A stretch of DNA of 64,000 bases from Osmia lignaria lignaria (lineage: Eukaryota > Arthropoda > Insecta > Hymenoptera > Megachilidae). This document shows positions 11,271 through 23,827 of this stretch, one piece after another. Made by a program: the position numbers and the translations under genes. The stretch spans positions 2,046,001 through 2,110,000 of the forward strand of contig NC_135032.1 of the NCBI RefSeq assembly GCF_051020975.1, written 5' to 3'. Below the pieces are notes generated by a model. The model saw only the letters and a list, made by a program, of their open reading frames with translations, was not told the origin of the DNA and searched no databases. The first letter of the stretch is position 1. Each line of letters begins with the position of its first letter.

Positions 11271-12880
11271 TGCCATAGCTCGCTTCGTTTCCGAGATATT
11301 TGCAGATTTATCTCAAGGGAAGGGGCCTGACGGACATATTTCGAGATATTTCTTCTTCTTGTTGTTCTTCTTCTGCACAGCTAAGCTGGAAGTGGCATTT
11401 GCGGCTCGCACCAGTGCAGAGTTATCTCAAAGAAAGGGGCCACGGTGTTTCTGTATCTCTATTATGTTGGTGCGGCTTCGGAACTTTTAAATATCTCGAT
11501 ATATCTCGAAAACTACGCTTCTGATCAAAAAATATCATAGAACATAAATTGTAGGAAACATAATTCTCTACAAAAAAGGTCTCTTAGCATTTTGCCATAG
11601 CTCGCTTCGTTTCCGAGATATTTGCAGATTTATCTCAAGGGAAGGGGCCTGACGGACATATTTCGAGATATTTCTTCTTCTTGTTGTTCTTCTTCTGCAC
11701 AGCTAAGCTGGAAGTGGCATTTGCGGCTCGCACTAGTGCAGCGTTATCTCAAAGAAGGGGGCCACGGTGTTTCTGTATCTCTATTATGTTGGTGCGGCTT
11801 CGGAACTTTTAAATATCTTGATATATCTCGAGAACTACGCATCTGATCAAAAAATATCATAGAACATAAAAAGTAGGAAACTTAATTCTCTACAAAAAAG
11901 GTCTCTTAACATTTTGCCATAGCTCGCTTCGTTTCCGAGATATTTGCAGATTTATCTCAAGGGAAGGGGCCTGACGGACATATTTCGAGATATTTCTTCT
12001 TCTTGTTGTTCTTCTTCTGCACAGCTAAGCTGGAAGTGGCATTTGCGGCTCGCACTAGTGCAGCGTCATCTCAAAGAAAGGGGCCACGGTGTTTCTGTAT
12101 CTCTATTATGTTGGTGCGGCTTCGGAACTTTTAAATATCTTGATATATCTCGAGAACTACGCATCTGATCAAAAAATATCATAGAACATAAAAAGTAGGA
12201 AACTTAATTCTCTACAAAAAAGGTCTCTTAAGATTTTGCCATAGCTCGCTTCCTTTCCGAGATATTTGCAGATTTATCTCAAGGGAAGGGGCCTGACGGA
12301 CATATTTCGTGATATTTCTTCTTCTTGTTGTTCTTCTTCTGCACAGCTAAGCTGGAAGTGGCATTTGCGGCTCGCACTAGTGCAGCGTCATCTCAAAGAA
12401 AGGGGCCACGGTGTTTCTGTATCTCTATTATGTTGGTGCGGCTTCGGAACTTTTAAATATCTTGATATATCTCGAGAACTACGCATCTGATCAAAAAATA
12501 TCATAGAACATAAAAAGTAGGAAACTTAATTCTCTACAAAAAAGGTCTCTTAACATTTTGCCATAGCTCGCTTCCTTTCCGAGATATTTGCAGATTTATC
12601 TCAAGGGAAGGGGCCTGACGGACATATTTCGAGATATTTCTTCTTCTTGTTGTTCTTCTTCTGCACAGCTAAGCTGGAAGTGGCATTTGCGGCTCGCACT
12701 AGTGCAGAGTTATCTCAAAGAAAGGGGCCACGGTGTTTCTGTATCTCTATTATGTTGGTGCGGCTTCGGAACTTTTAAATATCTCGATATATCTCGAAAA
12801 CTACGCTTCTGATCAAAAAATATCATACAACATAAAAAGTAGGAAACTTAATTCTCTACAAAAAAGGTCTCTTAACATTT

Positions 12881-13370
12881 TGCCATAGCTCGCTTCGTTT
12901 CCGAGATATTTGCAGATATATCTCAAGGGAAGGGGCCTGACGGACATATTTCGAGATATTTCTTCTTCTTGTTGTACTTCTTCTGCACAGCTAAGCTGGA
13001 AGTGGCATTTACAGCTCGCAATAGTGCAAAGTTATCTCAAAGAAAGGGGCGACGGTGTTTCTGTATCTCTATTATGTTGGTGCGGCTTCGGAACTTTTAA
13101 ATATCTCGATATATCTCGAAAACTACGCTTCTGATCAAAAAATATCATAGAACATAAATTGTAGGAAACATAATTCTCTACAAAAAAGGTCTCTTAGCAT
13201 TTTGCCATAGCTCGCTTCGTTTCCGAGATATTTGCAGATTTATCTCAAGGGAAGGGGCCTGACGGACATATTTCGAGATATTTCTTCTTCTTGTTGTTCT
13301 TCTTCTGCACAGCTAAGCTGGAAGTGGCATTTCCAGCTCGCAATAGTGCAGAGTTATCTCAAAGAAAGGG
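12881..13370 (+). repeat. Five-monomer spaced duplication (first copy; second at 14491-14980)
   Basis: The unit at 12881, with ttgtacttc, ttacagctcg and gggcgacgg, matches the unit at 14491 at an offset of 1610 bp (5 monomers). The next units (13203 and 14813) match in their first part and then separate: the first ends gaaaactacgcttc and the second ends gagagctacgcatc. The unit carries gggcgacgg but still has TGG rather than TGA, so it resembles an ancestor of the right-domain F subfamily. Confidence 0.78.
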
Positions 13371-14800
13371 GCCACGGTGTTTCTGTATCTCTATTATGTT
13401 GGTGCGGCTTCGGAACTTTTAAATATCTCGATATATCTCGAAAACTACGCTTCTGATCAAAAAATATCATACAACATAAAAAGCAGGAAACTTAATTCTC
13501 TACAAAAAAGGTCTCTTAACATTTTGCCATAGCTCGCTTCGTTTCCGAGATATTTGCAGATTTATCTGAAGGGAAGGGGCCTAACGGACATATTTCGAGA
13601 TATTTCTTCTTCTTGTTGTTCTTCTTCTGCACAGCTAAACTGGAAGTGGCATTTCCAGCTCGCAATAGTGCAGAGTTATCTCAAAGAAAGGGGCCACGGT
13701 GTTTCTGTATCTCTATTATGTTGGTGCGGCTTCGGAACACTTAAATATCTTGATATATCTCGAGAACTACGCATCTGATCAAAAAATATTATAGAACATA
13801 AAAAGTAGGAAACTTAATTCTCAACAAATAAAGTCTCTCAACATTTTGCCATAGCTCGCTTCGTTTCCGAGATATTTGCAGGTTTATCTCAAGGGAAGGG
13901 GCCTAACGGACATATTTCGAGATATTTCTTCTTCTTGTTGTTCTTCTTCTGCACAGCTAAACTGGAAGTGGCATTTCCAGCTCGCAATAGTGCAGAGTTA
14001 TCTCAAAGAAAGGAGCCACGGTGTTTCTGTATCTCTATTCTGTTGGTGCGGCTTCGGAACTTTTAAATATCTTGATATATCTCGAGAACTACGCATCTGA
14101 TCAAAAAATATCATAGAACATAAAAAGTAGGAAACTTAATTCTCTACAAAAAAGGTCTCTTAAGATTTTGCCATAGCTCGCTTCGTTTCCGAGATATTTG
14201 CAGATATATCTCAAGGGAAGGGGCCTGACGGACATATTTCGAGATATTTCTTCTTCTTGTTGTACTTCTTCTGCACAGCTAAGCTGGAAGTGGCATTTGC
14301 AGCTCGTAATAGTGCAGAGTTATCTCAAAGAAAGGGGCCACGGTGTTTCTGTATCTCTATTATGTTGGTGCGGCTTCGGAACTTTTAAATATCTTGATAT
14401 ATCTCGAGAACTACGCATCTGATCAAAAAATATCATAGAACATAAAAAGTAGGAAACTTAATTCTCTACAAAAAAGGTCTCTTAACATTTTGCCATAGCT
14501 CGCTTCGTTTCCGAGATATTTGCAGATATATCTCAAGGGAAGGGGCCTGACGGACATATTTCGAGATATTTCTTCTTCTTGTTGTACTTCTTCTGCACAG
14601 CTAAGCTGGAAGTGGCATTTACAGCTCGCAATAGTGCAAAGTTATCTCAAAGAAAGGGGCGACGGTGTTTCTGTATCTCTATTATGTTGGTGCGGCTTCG
14701 GAACTTTTAAATATCTCGATATATCTCGAAAACTACGCTTCTGATCAAAAAATATCATAGAACATAAATTGTAGGAAACATAATTCTCTACAAAAAAGGT

Positions 14801-15682
14801 CTCTTAGCATTTTGCCATAGCTCGCTTCGTTTCCGAGATATTTGCAGATTTATCTCAAGGGAAGGGGCCTGACGGACATATTTCGAGATATTTCTTCTTC
14901 TTGTTGTTCTTCTTCTGCACAGCTAAGCTGGAAGTGGCATTTCCAGCTCGCAATAGTGCAGAGTTATCTCAAAGAAAGGGGCCACGGTGTTTCTGTATCT
15001 CTATTATGTTGGTGCGGCTTCGGAACTTTTAAATATCTTGATATATCTCGAGAGCTACGCATCTGATCAAAAAATATCATAGAACGTAAAAAGTAGGAAA
15101 CTTAATTCTCTACAAAAAAGGTCTCTTAACATTTTGCCATAGCTCTCTTCGTTTCCGAGATATTTGCAGATTTATCTCAAGGGAAGGGGCCTGACGGACA
15201 TATTTCGAGATATTTCTTCTTCTTGTTGTTCTTCTTCTGCACAGCTAAGCTGGAAGTGGCATTTGCGGCTCGCACTAGTGCAGAGTTATCTCAAAGAAAG
15301 GGGCCACGGTGCTTCTGTATCTCTATTATGTTGGTGCGGCTTCGGAACTTTTAAATATCTCGATATATCTCGAAAACTACGCTTCTGATCAAAAAATATC
15401 ATAGAACATAAATTGTAGGAAACATAATTCTCTACAAAAAAGGTCTCTTAACATTTTGCCATAGCTCGCTTCGTTTCCGAGATATTTGCAGATATATCTC
15501 AAGGGAAGGGGCCTGTCGGACAGATTTCGAGATATTTCTTCTTCTTGTTGTTCTTCTTCTGCACAGCTAAGCTGGAAGTGACATTTGCAGCTCGCAATAG
15601 TGCAGAGTTATCTCAAAGAAAGGGGCCACGGTGTTTCTGTATCTCTATTATGTTGGTGCGGCTTCGGAACTTTTAAATATCT
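14801..15682 (+). repeat. Eight-monomer spaced duplication (first copy)
   Basis: This matches 17377-18258 at an offset of 2576 bp (8 monomers). Shared private variants are cgagagctacg, gaacgtaaaaag, agctctcttcg, ggtgcttctg, cctgtcggacagatt and gaagtgacatt. The match stops at 15683, where tcttgat faces tctcgat in the other copy. That places a crossover inside the unit at 18033. Confidence 0.88.
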
Positions 15683-17066
15683 TGATATATCTCGAGAACT
15701 ACGCATCTGATCAAAAAATATCATAGAACATAAAAAGTAGGAAACCTAATTCTCTACAAAAAAGGTCTCTTAACATTTTGCCATAGCTCGCTTCGTTTCC
15801 GAGATATTTGCAGGTTTATCTCAAGGGAAGGGGCCTAACGCACATATTTCGAGATATTTCTTCTTCTTGTTGTTCTTCTTCTGCACAGCTAATCTGGAAG
15901 TGGCATTTCCAGCTCGCAATAGTGCAGAGTTATCTCAAAGAAAGGAGCCACGGTGTTTCTGTATCTCTATTCTGTTGGTGCGGCTTCGGAACTTTTAAAT
16001 ATCTTGATATATCTCGAGAACTACGCATCTGATCAAAAAATATCATAGAACATAAAAAGTAGGAAACTTAATTCTCTACAAAAAAGGTCTCTTAACATTT
16101 TGCCATAGCTCGCTTCGTTTCCGAGATATTTGCAGATTTATCTCAAGGGAAGGGGCCTGACGGACATATTTCGAGATATTTCTTCTTCTTGTTGTTCTTC
16201 TTCTGCACAGCTAAGCTGGAAGTGGCATTTGCGGCTCGCACTAGTGCAGAGTTATCTCAAAGAAAGGGGCCACGGTGTTTCTGTATCTCTATTATGTTGG
16301 TGCGGCTTCGGAACTTTTAAATATCTCGATATATCTCGAAAACTACGCTTCTGATCAAAAAATATCATAGAACATAAATTGTAGGAAACATAATTCTCTA
16401 CAAATAAGGTCTCTTAACATTTTGCCATAGCTCGCTTCGTTTCCGAGATATTTGCAGATTTATCTCAATGGAAGGGGCCTGACGGACATATTTCGAGATA
16501 TTTCTTCTTCTTGTTGTTCTTCTTCTGCACAGCTAAGCTGGAAGTGGCATTTGCAGCTCGCAATAGTGCAGAGATATCTCAAAGAAAGGGGCCACGGTGT
16601 TTCTGTATCTCTATTATGTTGGTGCGGCTTCGGAACTTTTAAATATCTTGATATATCTCGAGAACTACGCGTCTGATCAAAAAATATCATAGAACATAAA
16701 AAGTAGGAAACATAATTCTCTACAAAAAAGGTCTCTTAACATTTTGCCATAGCTCTCTTCGTTTCCGAGATATTTGCAGATTTATCTCAAGGGAAGGGGC
16801 CTGACGGACATATTTCGAGATATTTCTTATTCTTGTTGTTCTTCTTCTGCACAGCTAAGCTGGAAGTGGCATTTGCAGCTCGCAATAGTGCAGAGATATC
16901 TCAAAGAAAGGGGCCACGGTGTTTCTGTATCTCTATTATGTTGGTGCGGCTTCGGAACTTTTAAATATCTTGATATATCTCGAGAACTACGCGTTTGATC
17001 AAAAAATATCATAGAACATAAAAAGTAGGAAACATAATTCTCTACAAAAAAGGTCTCTTAACATTT

Positions 17067-17388
17067 TGCCATAGCTCGCTTCGTTTCCGAGATATTTGCA
17101 GATTTATCTCAAGGCAAGGGGCCTGACGGACATATTTCGAGATATTTCTTCTTCTTGTTGTTCTTCTTCTGCACAGCTAAGCTGCAAGTGGCATTTGCGG
17201 CTCGCACTAGTGCAGAGTTATCTCAAAGAAAGGGGCCACGGTGTTTCTGTATCTCTATTATGTTGGTGCGGCTTCGGAGCTTTTAAATATCTTGATATAT
17301 CTCGAGAACTACGCATCTGATCAAAAAATATCATAGAACATAAAAAGTAGGAAACTTAATTCTCTACAAAACAGGTCTCTTAGCATTT
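17067..17388 (+). repeat. Monomer duplicated five units away (aaggcaagg, gctgcaagtgg, cggagctttt)
   Basis: Three linked rare variants in this unit recur together at 18677-18998, an offset of 1610 bp (5 monomers), along with the spacer variant acaaaacagg. The two spacers then differ by one base (cttagcatt here, cttaacatt there). The aaggcaagg variant alone reappears in M units at 27689, 53741 and 57921. Confidence 0.85.
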
Positions 17389-18258
17389 TGCCATAGCTCG
17401 CTTCGTTTCCGAGATATTTGCAGATTTATCTCAAGGGAAGGGGCCTGACGGACATATTTCGAGATATTTCTTCTTCTTGTTGTTCTTCTTCTGCACAGCT
17501 AAGCTGGAAGTGGCATTTCCAGCTCGCAATAGTGCAGAGTTATCTCAAAGAAAGGGGCCACGGTGTTTCTGTATCTCTATTATGTTGGTGCGGCTTCGGA
17601 ACTTTTAAATATCTTGATATATCTCGAGAGCTACGCATCTGATCAAAAAATATCATAGAACGTAAAAAGTAGGAAACTTAATTCTCTACAAAAAAGGTCT
17701 CTTAACATTTTGCCATAGCTCTCTTCGTTTCCGAGATATTTGCAGATTTATCTCAAGGGAAGGGGCCTGACGGACATATTTCGAGATATTTCTTCTTCTT
17801 GTTGTTCTTCTTCTGCACAGCTAAGCTGGAAGTGGCATTTGCGGCTCGCACTAGTGCAGAGTTATCTCAAAGAAAGGGGCCACGGTGCTTCTGTATCTCT
17901 ATTATGTTGGTGCGGCTTCGGAACTTTTAAATATCTCGATATATCTCGAAAACTACGCTTCTGATCAAAAAATATCATAGAACATAAATTGTAGGAAACA
18001 TAATTCTCTACAAAAAAGGTCTCTTAACATTTTGCCATAGCTCGCTTCGTTTCCGAGATATTTGCAGATATATCTCAAGGGAAGGGGCCTGTCGGACAGA
18101 TTTCGAGATATTTCTTCTTCTTGTTGTTCTTCTTCTGCACAGCTAAGCTGGAAGTGACATTTGCAGCTCGCAATAGTGCAGAGTTATCTCAAAGAAAGGG
18201 GCCACGGTGTTTCTGTATCTCTATTATGTTGGTGCGGCTTCGGAACTTTTAAATATCT
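17377..18258 (+). repeat. Eight-monomer spaced duplication (second copy)
   Basis: This is the second copy of 14801-15682, including the rare TGA in gaagtgacatt. After 18258 the unit continues with a different tail (tctcgatatatctcgaaaac), so its 3' part came from another subfamily. Confidence 0.86.
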
Positions 18259-20286
18259 CGATATATCTCGAAAACTACGCTTCTGATCAAAAAATATCAT
18301 AGAACATAAATTGTAGGAAACATAATTCTCTACAAATAAGGTCTCTTAACATTTTGCCATAGCTCGCTTCGTTTCCGAGATATTTGCAGATTTATCTCAA
18401 GGGAAGGGGCCTGACGGACATATTTCGAGATATTTCTTCTTCTTGTTGTTCTTCTTCTGCACAGTTAAGCTGGACCTGGCATTTGCAGCTCGCAATAGTG
18501 CAGAGTTATCTCAAAGAAAGGGGCCACGGTGTTTCTGTATCTCTATTATGTTGGTGCGGCTTCGGAACTTTTAAATATCTCGATATATCTCGAAAACTAC
18601 GCTTCTGATCAAAAAATATCATAGAACATAAATTGTAGAAAACATAATTCTCTACAAAAAAGGTCTCTTAACATTTTGCCATAGCTCGCTTCGTTTCCGA
18701 GATATTTGCAGATTTATCTCAAGGCAAGGGGCCTGACGGACATATTTCGAGATATTTCTTCTTCTTGTTGTTCTTCTTCTGCACAGCTAAGCTGCAAGTG
18801 GCATTTGCGGCTCGCACTAGTGCAGAGTTATCTCAAAGAAAGGGGCCACGGTGTTTCTGTATCTCTATTATGTTGGTGCGGCTTCGGAGCTTTTAAATAT
18901 CTTGATATATCTCGAGAACTACGCATCTGATCAAAAAATATCATAGAACATAAAAAGTAGGAAACTTAATTCTCTACAAAACAGGTCTCTTAACATTTTG
19001 CCATAGCTCGCTTCGTTTCCGAGATATTTGCAGGTTTATCTCAAGGGAAGGGGCCTAACGGACATATTTCGAGATATTTCTTCTTCTTGTTGTTCTTCTT
19101 CTGCACAGCTAAACTGGAAGTGGCATTTCCAGCTCGCAATAGTGCAGAGTTATCTCAAAGAAAGGAGCCACGGTGTTTCTGTATCTCTATTCTGTTGGTG
19201 CGGCTTCGGAACTTTTAAATATCTTGATATATCTCGAGAACTACGCATCAGATCAAAAAATATCATAGAATATAAAAAGTAGGAAACTTAATTCTCTACA
19301 AAAAAGGTCTCTTAACATTTTGCCATAGCTCGCTTCGTTTCCGAGATATTTGCAGATTTATCTCAAGGGAAGGGGCATGACGGACATTTTTCGAGATATT
19401 TCTTCTTCTTGTTGTTCTTCTTCTGCACAGCTAAGCTGGAAGTGGCATTTGCGGCTCGCACTAGTGCAGAGTTATCTCAAAGAAAGGGGCCACGGTGTTT
19501 CTGTATCTCTATTATGTTGGTGCGGCTTCGGAACTTTTAAATATCTCGATATATCTCGGAAACTACGCTTCTGATCAAAAAATATCATAGAACATAGATT
19601 GTAGGAAACATAATTCTCTACAAAAAAGGTCTCTTAGCATTTTGCCATAGCTCGCTTCGTTTCCGAGATATTTGCAGATTTATCTGAAGGGAAAGGGCCT
19701 GACGGACATATTTCGAGATATTTCTTCTTCTTGTTGTTCTTCTTCTGCACAGCTAAGCTGGAAGTGGCATTTGCAGCTCGTAATAGTGCAGAGTTATCTC
19801 AAAGAAAGGGGCCACGGTGTTTCTGTATCTCTATTATGTTGGTGCGGCTTCGGAACTTTTAAATATCTTGATATATCTCGAGAACTACGCTTCTGATCAA
19901 AAAATATCATAGAACATAAATTGTAGGAAACTTAATTTTCTATAAAAAAGGTCTCTTAACATTTTGCCATAGCTCGCTTCGTTTCCGAGATATTTGCAGG
20001 TTTATCTCAAGGGAAGGGGCCTAACGGACATATTTGGAGATATTTCTTCTTCTTGTTGTTCTTCTTCTGCACAGCTAAACTGGAAGTGGCATTTCCAGCT
20101 CGCAATAGTGCAGAGTTATCTCAAAGAAAGGAGCCACGGTGTTTCTGTATCTCTATTCTGTTGGTGCGGCTTCGGAACTTTTAAATATCTTGATATATCT
20201 CGAGAACTACGCATCTGATCAAAAAATATCATAGAACATAAAAAGTAGGAAACTTAATTCTCTACAAAAAAGGTCTCTTAACATTT

Positions 20287-20908
20287 TGCCATAGCTCGCT
20301 TCGTTTCCGAGATATTTGCAGATTTATCTCAAGGGAAGGGGCCTGACGGACATATTTCGAGATATTTCTTCTTCTTGTTGTTCTTCTTCTGCACAGCTAA
20401 GCTGGAAGTGGCATTTGCGGCTCGCACTAATGCAGAGTTATCTCAAAGATAGGGGCCACGGTGTTTCGGTATCTCTATTATGTTGGTGCGGCTTCGGAAC
20501 TTTTAAATATCTCGATATATCTCGAAAACTACGCTTGTGATCAAAAAATATCATAGAACGTAAATTGTAGGAAACATAATTCTCTACAAAAAAGGTCTCT
20601 TAACATTTTGCCATAGCTCGCTTCGTTTCCGAGATATTTGCAGATATATCTCAAGGGAAGGGGCCTGACGGACATATTTCGAGATATTTCTTCTTCTTGT
20701 TGTACTCCTTCTGCACAGCTAAGCTGAAAGTGGCATTTACAGCTCGCAATAGTGCAAAGTTATCTCAAAGAAAGGGGCGACGGTGTTTCTGTATCTCTAT
20801 TATGTTGGTGCGGCTTCGGAACTTTTAAATATCTTGATATATCTCGAGAACTACGCATCTGATCAAAAAATATCATAGAACCTAAAAAGTAGGAAACTTA
20901 ATTCTCTA
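20287..20908 (+). repeat. L-F pair repeated four monomers downstream
   Basis: The pair L (actaatgcag, ttcggtatctc, gcttgtgatc, gaacgtaaa) and F (ctgaaagtgg, gggcgacgg, gaaccta) at 20287 and 20609 recurs at 21575 and 21897, an offset of 1288 bp. The same L-F pair is found again at 25435, 29621, 43771 and 50205, so it travels as a unit. Confidence 0.8.
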
Positions 20909-20930
20909 CAAAAAAGGTCTCTTAACATTT
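20609..20930 (+). repeat. F-subfamily monomer carrying an in-frame TGA (12 copies in the window)
   Basis: F units have ctgaaagtgg where other units have ctggaagtgg. The change puts TGA in the middle of the open frame shared by the other monomers. Linked variants are ttgtact at the pyrimidine tract, ttacagctcg, gtgcaaagtt, gggcgacgg and gaacctaaaaag. F units start at 20609, 21897, 23828, 25757, 29943, 32516, 39591, 41842, 44093, 46025, 48276 and 50527. The units at 39591 and 46025 are chimeras that keep the TGA but have a G-type second half. Amplification of a frame-broken unit to a dozen copies argues that the frame is not under selection. Confidence 0.85.
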
Positions 20931-23506
20931 TGCCATACCTCGCTTCGTTTCCGAGATATTTGCAGATTTATCTCAAGGGAAGGGGCCTGACGGACATATT
21001 TCGAGATATTTCTTCTTCTTGTTGTTCTTCTTCTGCACAGCTAAGCTGGAAGTGGCATTTGCGGCTCGCACTAGTGCAGAGTTATCTCAAAGAAAGGGGC
21101 CACGGTGTTTCTGTATCTCTATTATGTTGGTGCGGCTTCGGAACTTTTAAATATCTTGATATATCTCGAGAACTACGCTTCTGATCAAAAAATATCATAG
21201 AACATAAATTGTAGGAAACTTAATTCTCTACAAAGAAGGTCTCTTAACATTTTGCCATAGCTCGCTTCGTTTCCGAGATATTTGCAGGTTTATCTCAAGG
21301 GAAGGGGCCTAACGGACATATTTCGAGATATTTCTTCTTCTTGTTGTTCTTCTTCTGCACAGCTAAACTGGAAGTGGCATTTCCAGCTCGCAATAGTGCA
21401 GAGTTATCTCAAAGAAAGGAGCCACGGTGTTTCTGTATCTCTATTCTGTTGGTGCGGCTTCGGAACTTTTAAATATCTTGATATATCTCGAGAACTACGC
21501 ATCTGATCAAAAAATATCATAGAACATAAAAAGTAGGAAACTTAATTCTCTACAAAAAAGGTCTCTCAACATTTTGCCATAGCTCGCTTCGTTTCCGAGA
21601 TATTTGCAGATTTATCTCAAGGGAAGGGGCCTGACGGACATATTTCGAGATATTTCTTCTTCTTGTTGTTCTTCTTCTGCACAGCTAAGCTGGAAGTGGC
21701 ATTTGCGGCTCGCACTAATGCAGAGTTATCTCAAAGAAAGGGGCCACGGTGTTTCGGTATCTCTATTATGTTGGTGCGGCTTCGGAACTTTTAAATATCT
21801 CGATATATCTCGAAAACTACGCTTGTGATCAAAAAATATCATAGAACGTAAATTCTAGGAAACATAATTCTCTACAAAAAAGGTCTCTTAACATTTTGCC
21901 ATAGCTCGCTTCGTTTCCGAGATATTTGCAGATATATCTCAAGGGAAGGGGCCTGACGGACATATTTCGAGATATTTCTTCTTCTTGTTGTACTTCTTCT
22001 GCACAGCTAAGCTGAAAGTGGCATTTACAGCTCGCAATAGTGCAAAGTTATCTCAAAGAAAGGGGCGACGGTGTTTCTGTATCTCTATTATGTTGGTGCG
22101 GCTTCGGAACTTTTAAATATCTTGATATATCTCGAGAACTACGCATCTGATCAAAAAATATCATAGAACCTAAAAAGTAGGAAACTTAATTCTCTACAAA
22201 AAAGGTCTCTTAACATTTTGCCATAGCTCGCTTCGTTTCCGAGATATTTGCAGATTTATCTCAAGGGAAGGGGCCTGACGGACATATTTCGAGATATTTC
22301 TTCTTCTTGTTGTTCTTCTTCTGCACAGCTAAGCTGGAAGTGGCATTTGCGGCTCGCACTAGTGCAGAGTTATCTCAAAGAAAGGGGCCACGGTGTTTCT
22401 GTATCTCTATTATGTTGGTGCGGCTTCGGAACTTTTAAATATCTTGATATATCTCGAGAACTACGAATCTGATCAAAAAATATCATAGAACATAAAAAGT
22501 AGGAAACTTAATTCTATACAAAAAAGGTCTGTTAACATTTTGCCATAGCTCGCTTCGTTTCCGAGATATTTGCAGATTTATCTCAAGGGAAGGGGCCTGA
22601 CGGACATATTTCGAGATATTTCTTCTTCTTGTTGTTCTTCTTCTGCACAGCTAAGCTGGAAGTGGCATTTGCGGCTCGCACTAGTGCAGAGTTATCTCAA
22701 AGAAAGGGGCCACGGTGTTTCTGTATCTCTATTATGTTGGTGCGGCTTCGGAACTTTTAAATATCTCGATATATCTCGAAAACTACGCTTCTGATCAAAA
22801 AATATCATAGAACATAAATTGTAGGAAACATAATTCTCTACAAAACAGGTCTCTTAGCATTTTGCCATAGCCCGCTTCGTTTCCGAGATATTTGCAGATT
22901 TATCTGAAGGGAAAGGGCCTGACGGACATATTTCGAGATATTTCTTCTTCTTGTTGTTCTTCTTCTGCACAGCTAACCTGGAAGTGGCATTTGCAGCTCG
23001 CAATAGTGCAGAGTTATCTCAAAGAAAGGGGCCACTGTGTTTCTGTATCTCTATTATGTTGGTGCGGCTTCGGAACTTTTAAATATCTTGATATATCTCG
23101 AGAACTGCGCATCTGATCAAAAAATATCATAGAACATAAAAAGTAGGAAACTTAATTCTCTACAAAAAAGGTCTCTTAACATTTTGCCATAGCTCTCTTC
23201 GTTTCCGAGATATTTGCAGATTTATCTGAAGGGAAGGGGCCTAACGGACATATTTCGAGATATTTCTTCTTCTTGTTGTTCTTCTTCTGCACAGCTAAAC
23301 TGGAAGTGGCATTTCCAGCTCGCAATAGTGCAGAGTTATCTCAAAGAAAGGAGCCACGGTGTTTCTGTATCTCTATTATGTTGGTGCGGCTTCGGAACTT
23401 TTAAATATCTTGATATATCTCGAGAACTACGCATCTGATCAAAAAATATCGTAGAACATAAAAAGTAGGAAACTTAATTCTCTACAAATAAAGTCTCTTA
23501 ACATTT

Positions 23507-23827
23507 TGCCATAGCTCGCTTCGTTTCCGAGATATTTGCAGATTTATCTCAAGGGAAGGGGCCTGACGGACATATTTCGAGATATTTCTTCTTCTTGTTG
23601 TTCTTCTTCTGCACAGTAAGCTGGAAGTGGCATTTGCAGCTCGCAATAGTGCAGAGTTATCTCAAAGAAAGGGGCCACGGTGTTTCTGTATATCTATTAT
23701 GTTGGTGCGGCTTCGGAACTTTTAAATATCTCGATATATCTCGAAAACTACGCTTGTGAACAAAAAATATCATAGAACGTAAATTGTAGGAAACATAATT
23801 CTCTACAAAAAAGGTCTCTTAACATTT
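23507..23827 (+). repeat. Only 321-bp monomer: single-base deletion in cacagctaag
   Basis: This unit reads gcacagtaagctgg where all others have gcacagctaagctgg or a substitution of it, a loss of one C at about 23616. It also has gtatatctat and cttgtgaacaa. It is the only length change in the window other than the recurrent TTC deletion, and the downstream register is shifted by 1 bp from here on. It was not copied elsewhere in the window. Confidence 0.9.

Larger units (their letters stand above)
1..15456 (+). repeat. Left array domain, 48 monomers with a distinct variant set
   Basis: Units here carry variants that are absent or rare farther right. They include gcgtcatctc (for example 1438, 3692, 6590, 7879, 8200), agaagggggcc (6925, 8856, 9178, 9823, 10145, 11755), cttcctttccg (3878, 4522, 8066, 8388, 12252, 12574), ttcgtgatatt (3936, 4580, 8121, 12308) and contacts ending in acccttgtg (4108, 5076, 10550, 11194). 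The TTC-deleted, ctgaaagtgg, ggcatgacgg and cgaatctg forms that dominate the right side are not seen here. All 48 units are exactly 322 bp and all keep the roughly 74-codon open frame. The domain therefore looks homogenised separately from the right domain. The boundary is gradual and placed to within a few monomers. Confidence 0.75.
15457..19642 (+). repeat. Transition zone between left and right variant domains
   Basis: These 13 units mix left-type sequence with the first right-type subfamilies: the C type (aacgcacat plus ctaatctgg) at 15779, B-like units with gatatctc at 16423 and 16745, aaggcaagg units at 17067 and 18677, an N-type unit with catcagatc at 18999, and the first ggcatgacgg unit (E type) at 19321. 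The zone holds two internal duplications, an 8-monomer spacing (14.8-15.7 kb to 17.4-18.3 kb) and a 5-monomer spacing (17067 to 18677). Two units are broken by the same TGA. Confidence 0.6.
19540..21630 (+). repeat. About 2.1-kb segment duplicated 16 monomers downstream (first copy)
   Basis: This matches about 24688-26778 at an offset of 5148 bp, which is 16 x 322 minus 4. The 4 bp are accounted for by one TTC-deleted unit and the single 1-bp deletion lying between the copies. Shared private variants are acatagattg, aattttctataaa, tatttggagat, gtactccttc, ccatacctcgc and caaagaagg. Small later changes include gcaaagtta against gcaaggtta and aaaggtctc against aaagtctc. End points are approximate. 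Confidence 0.85.
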
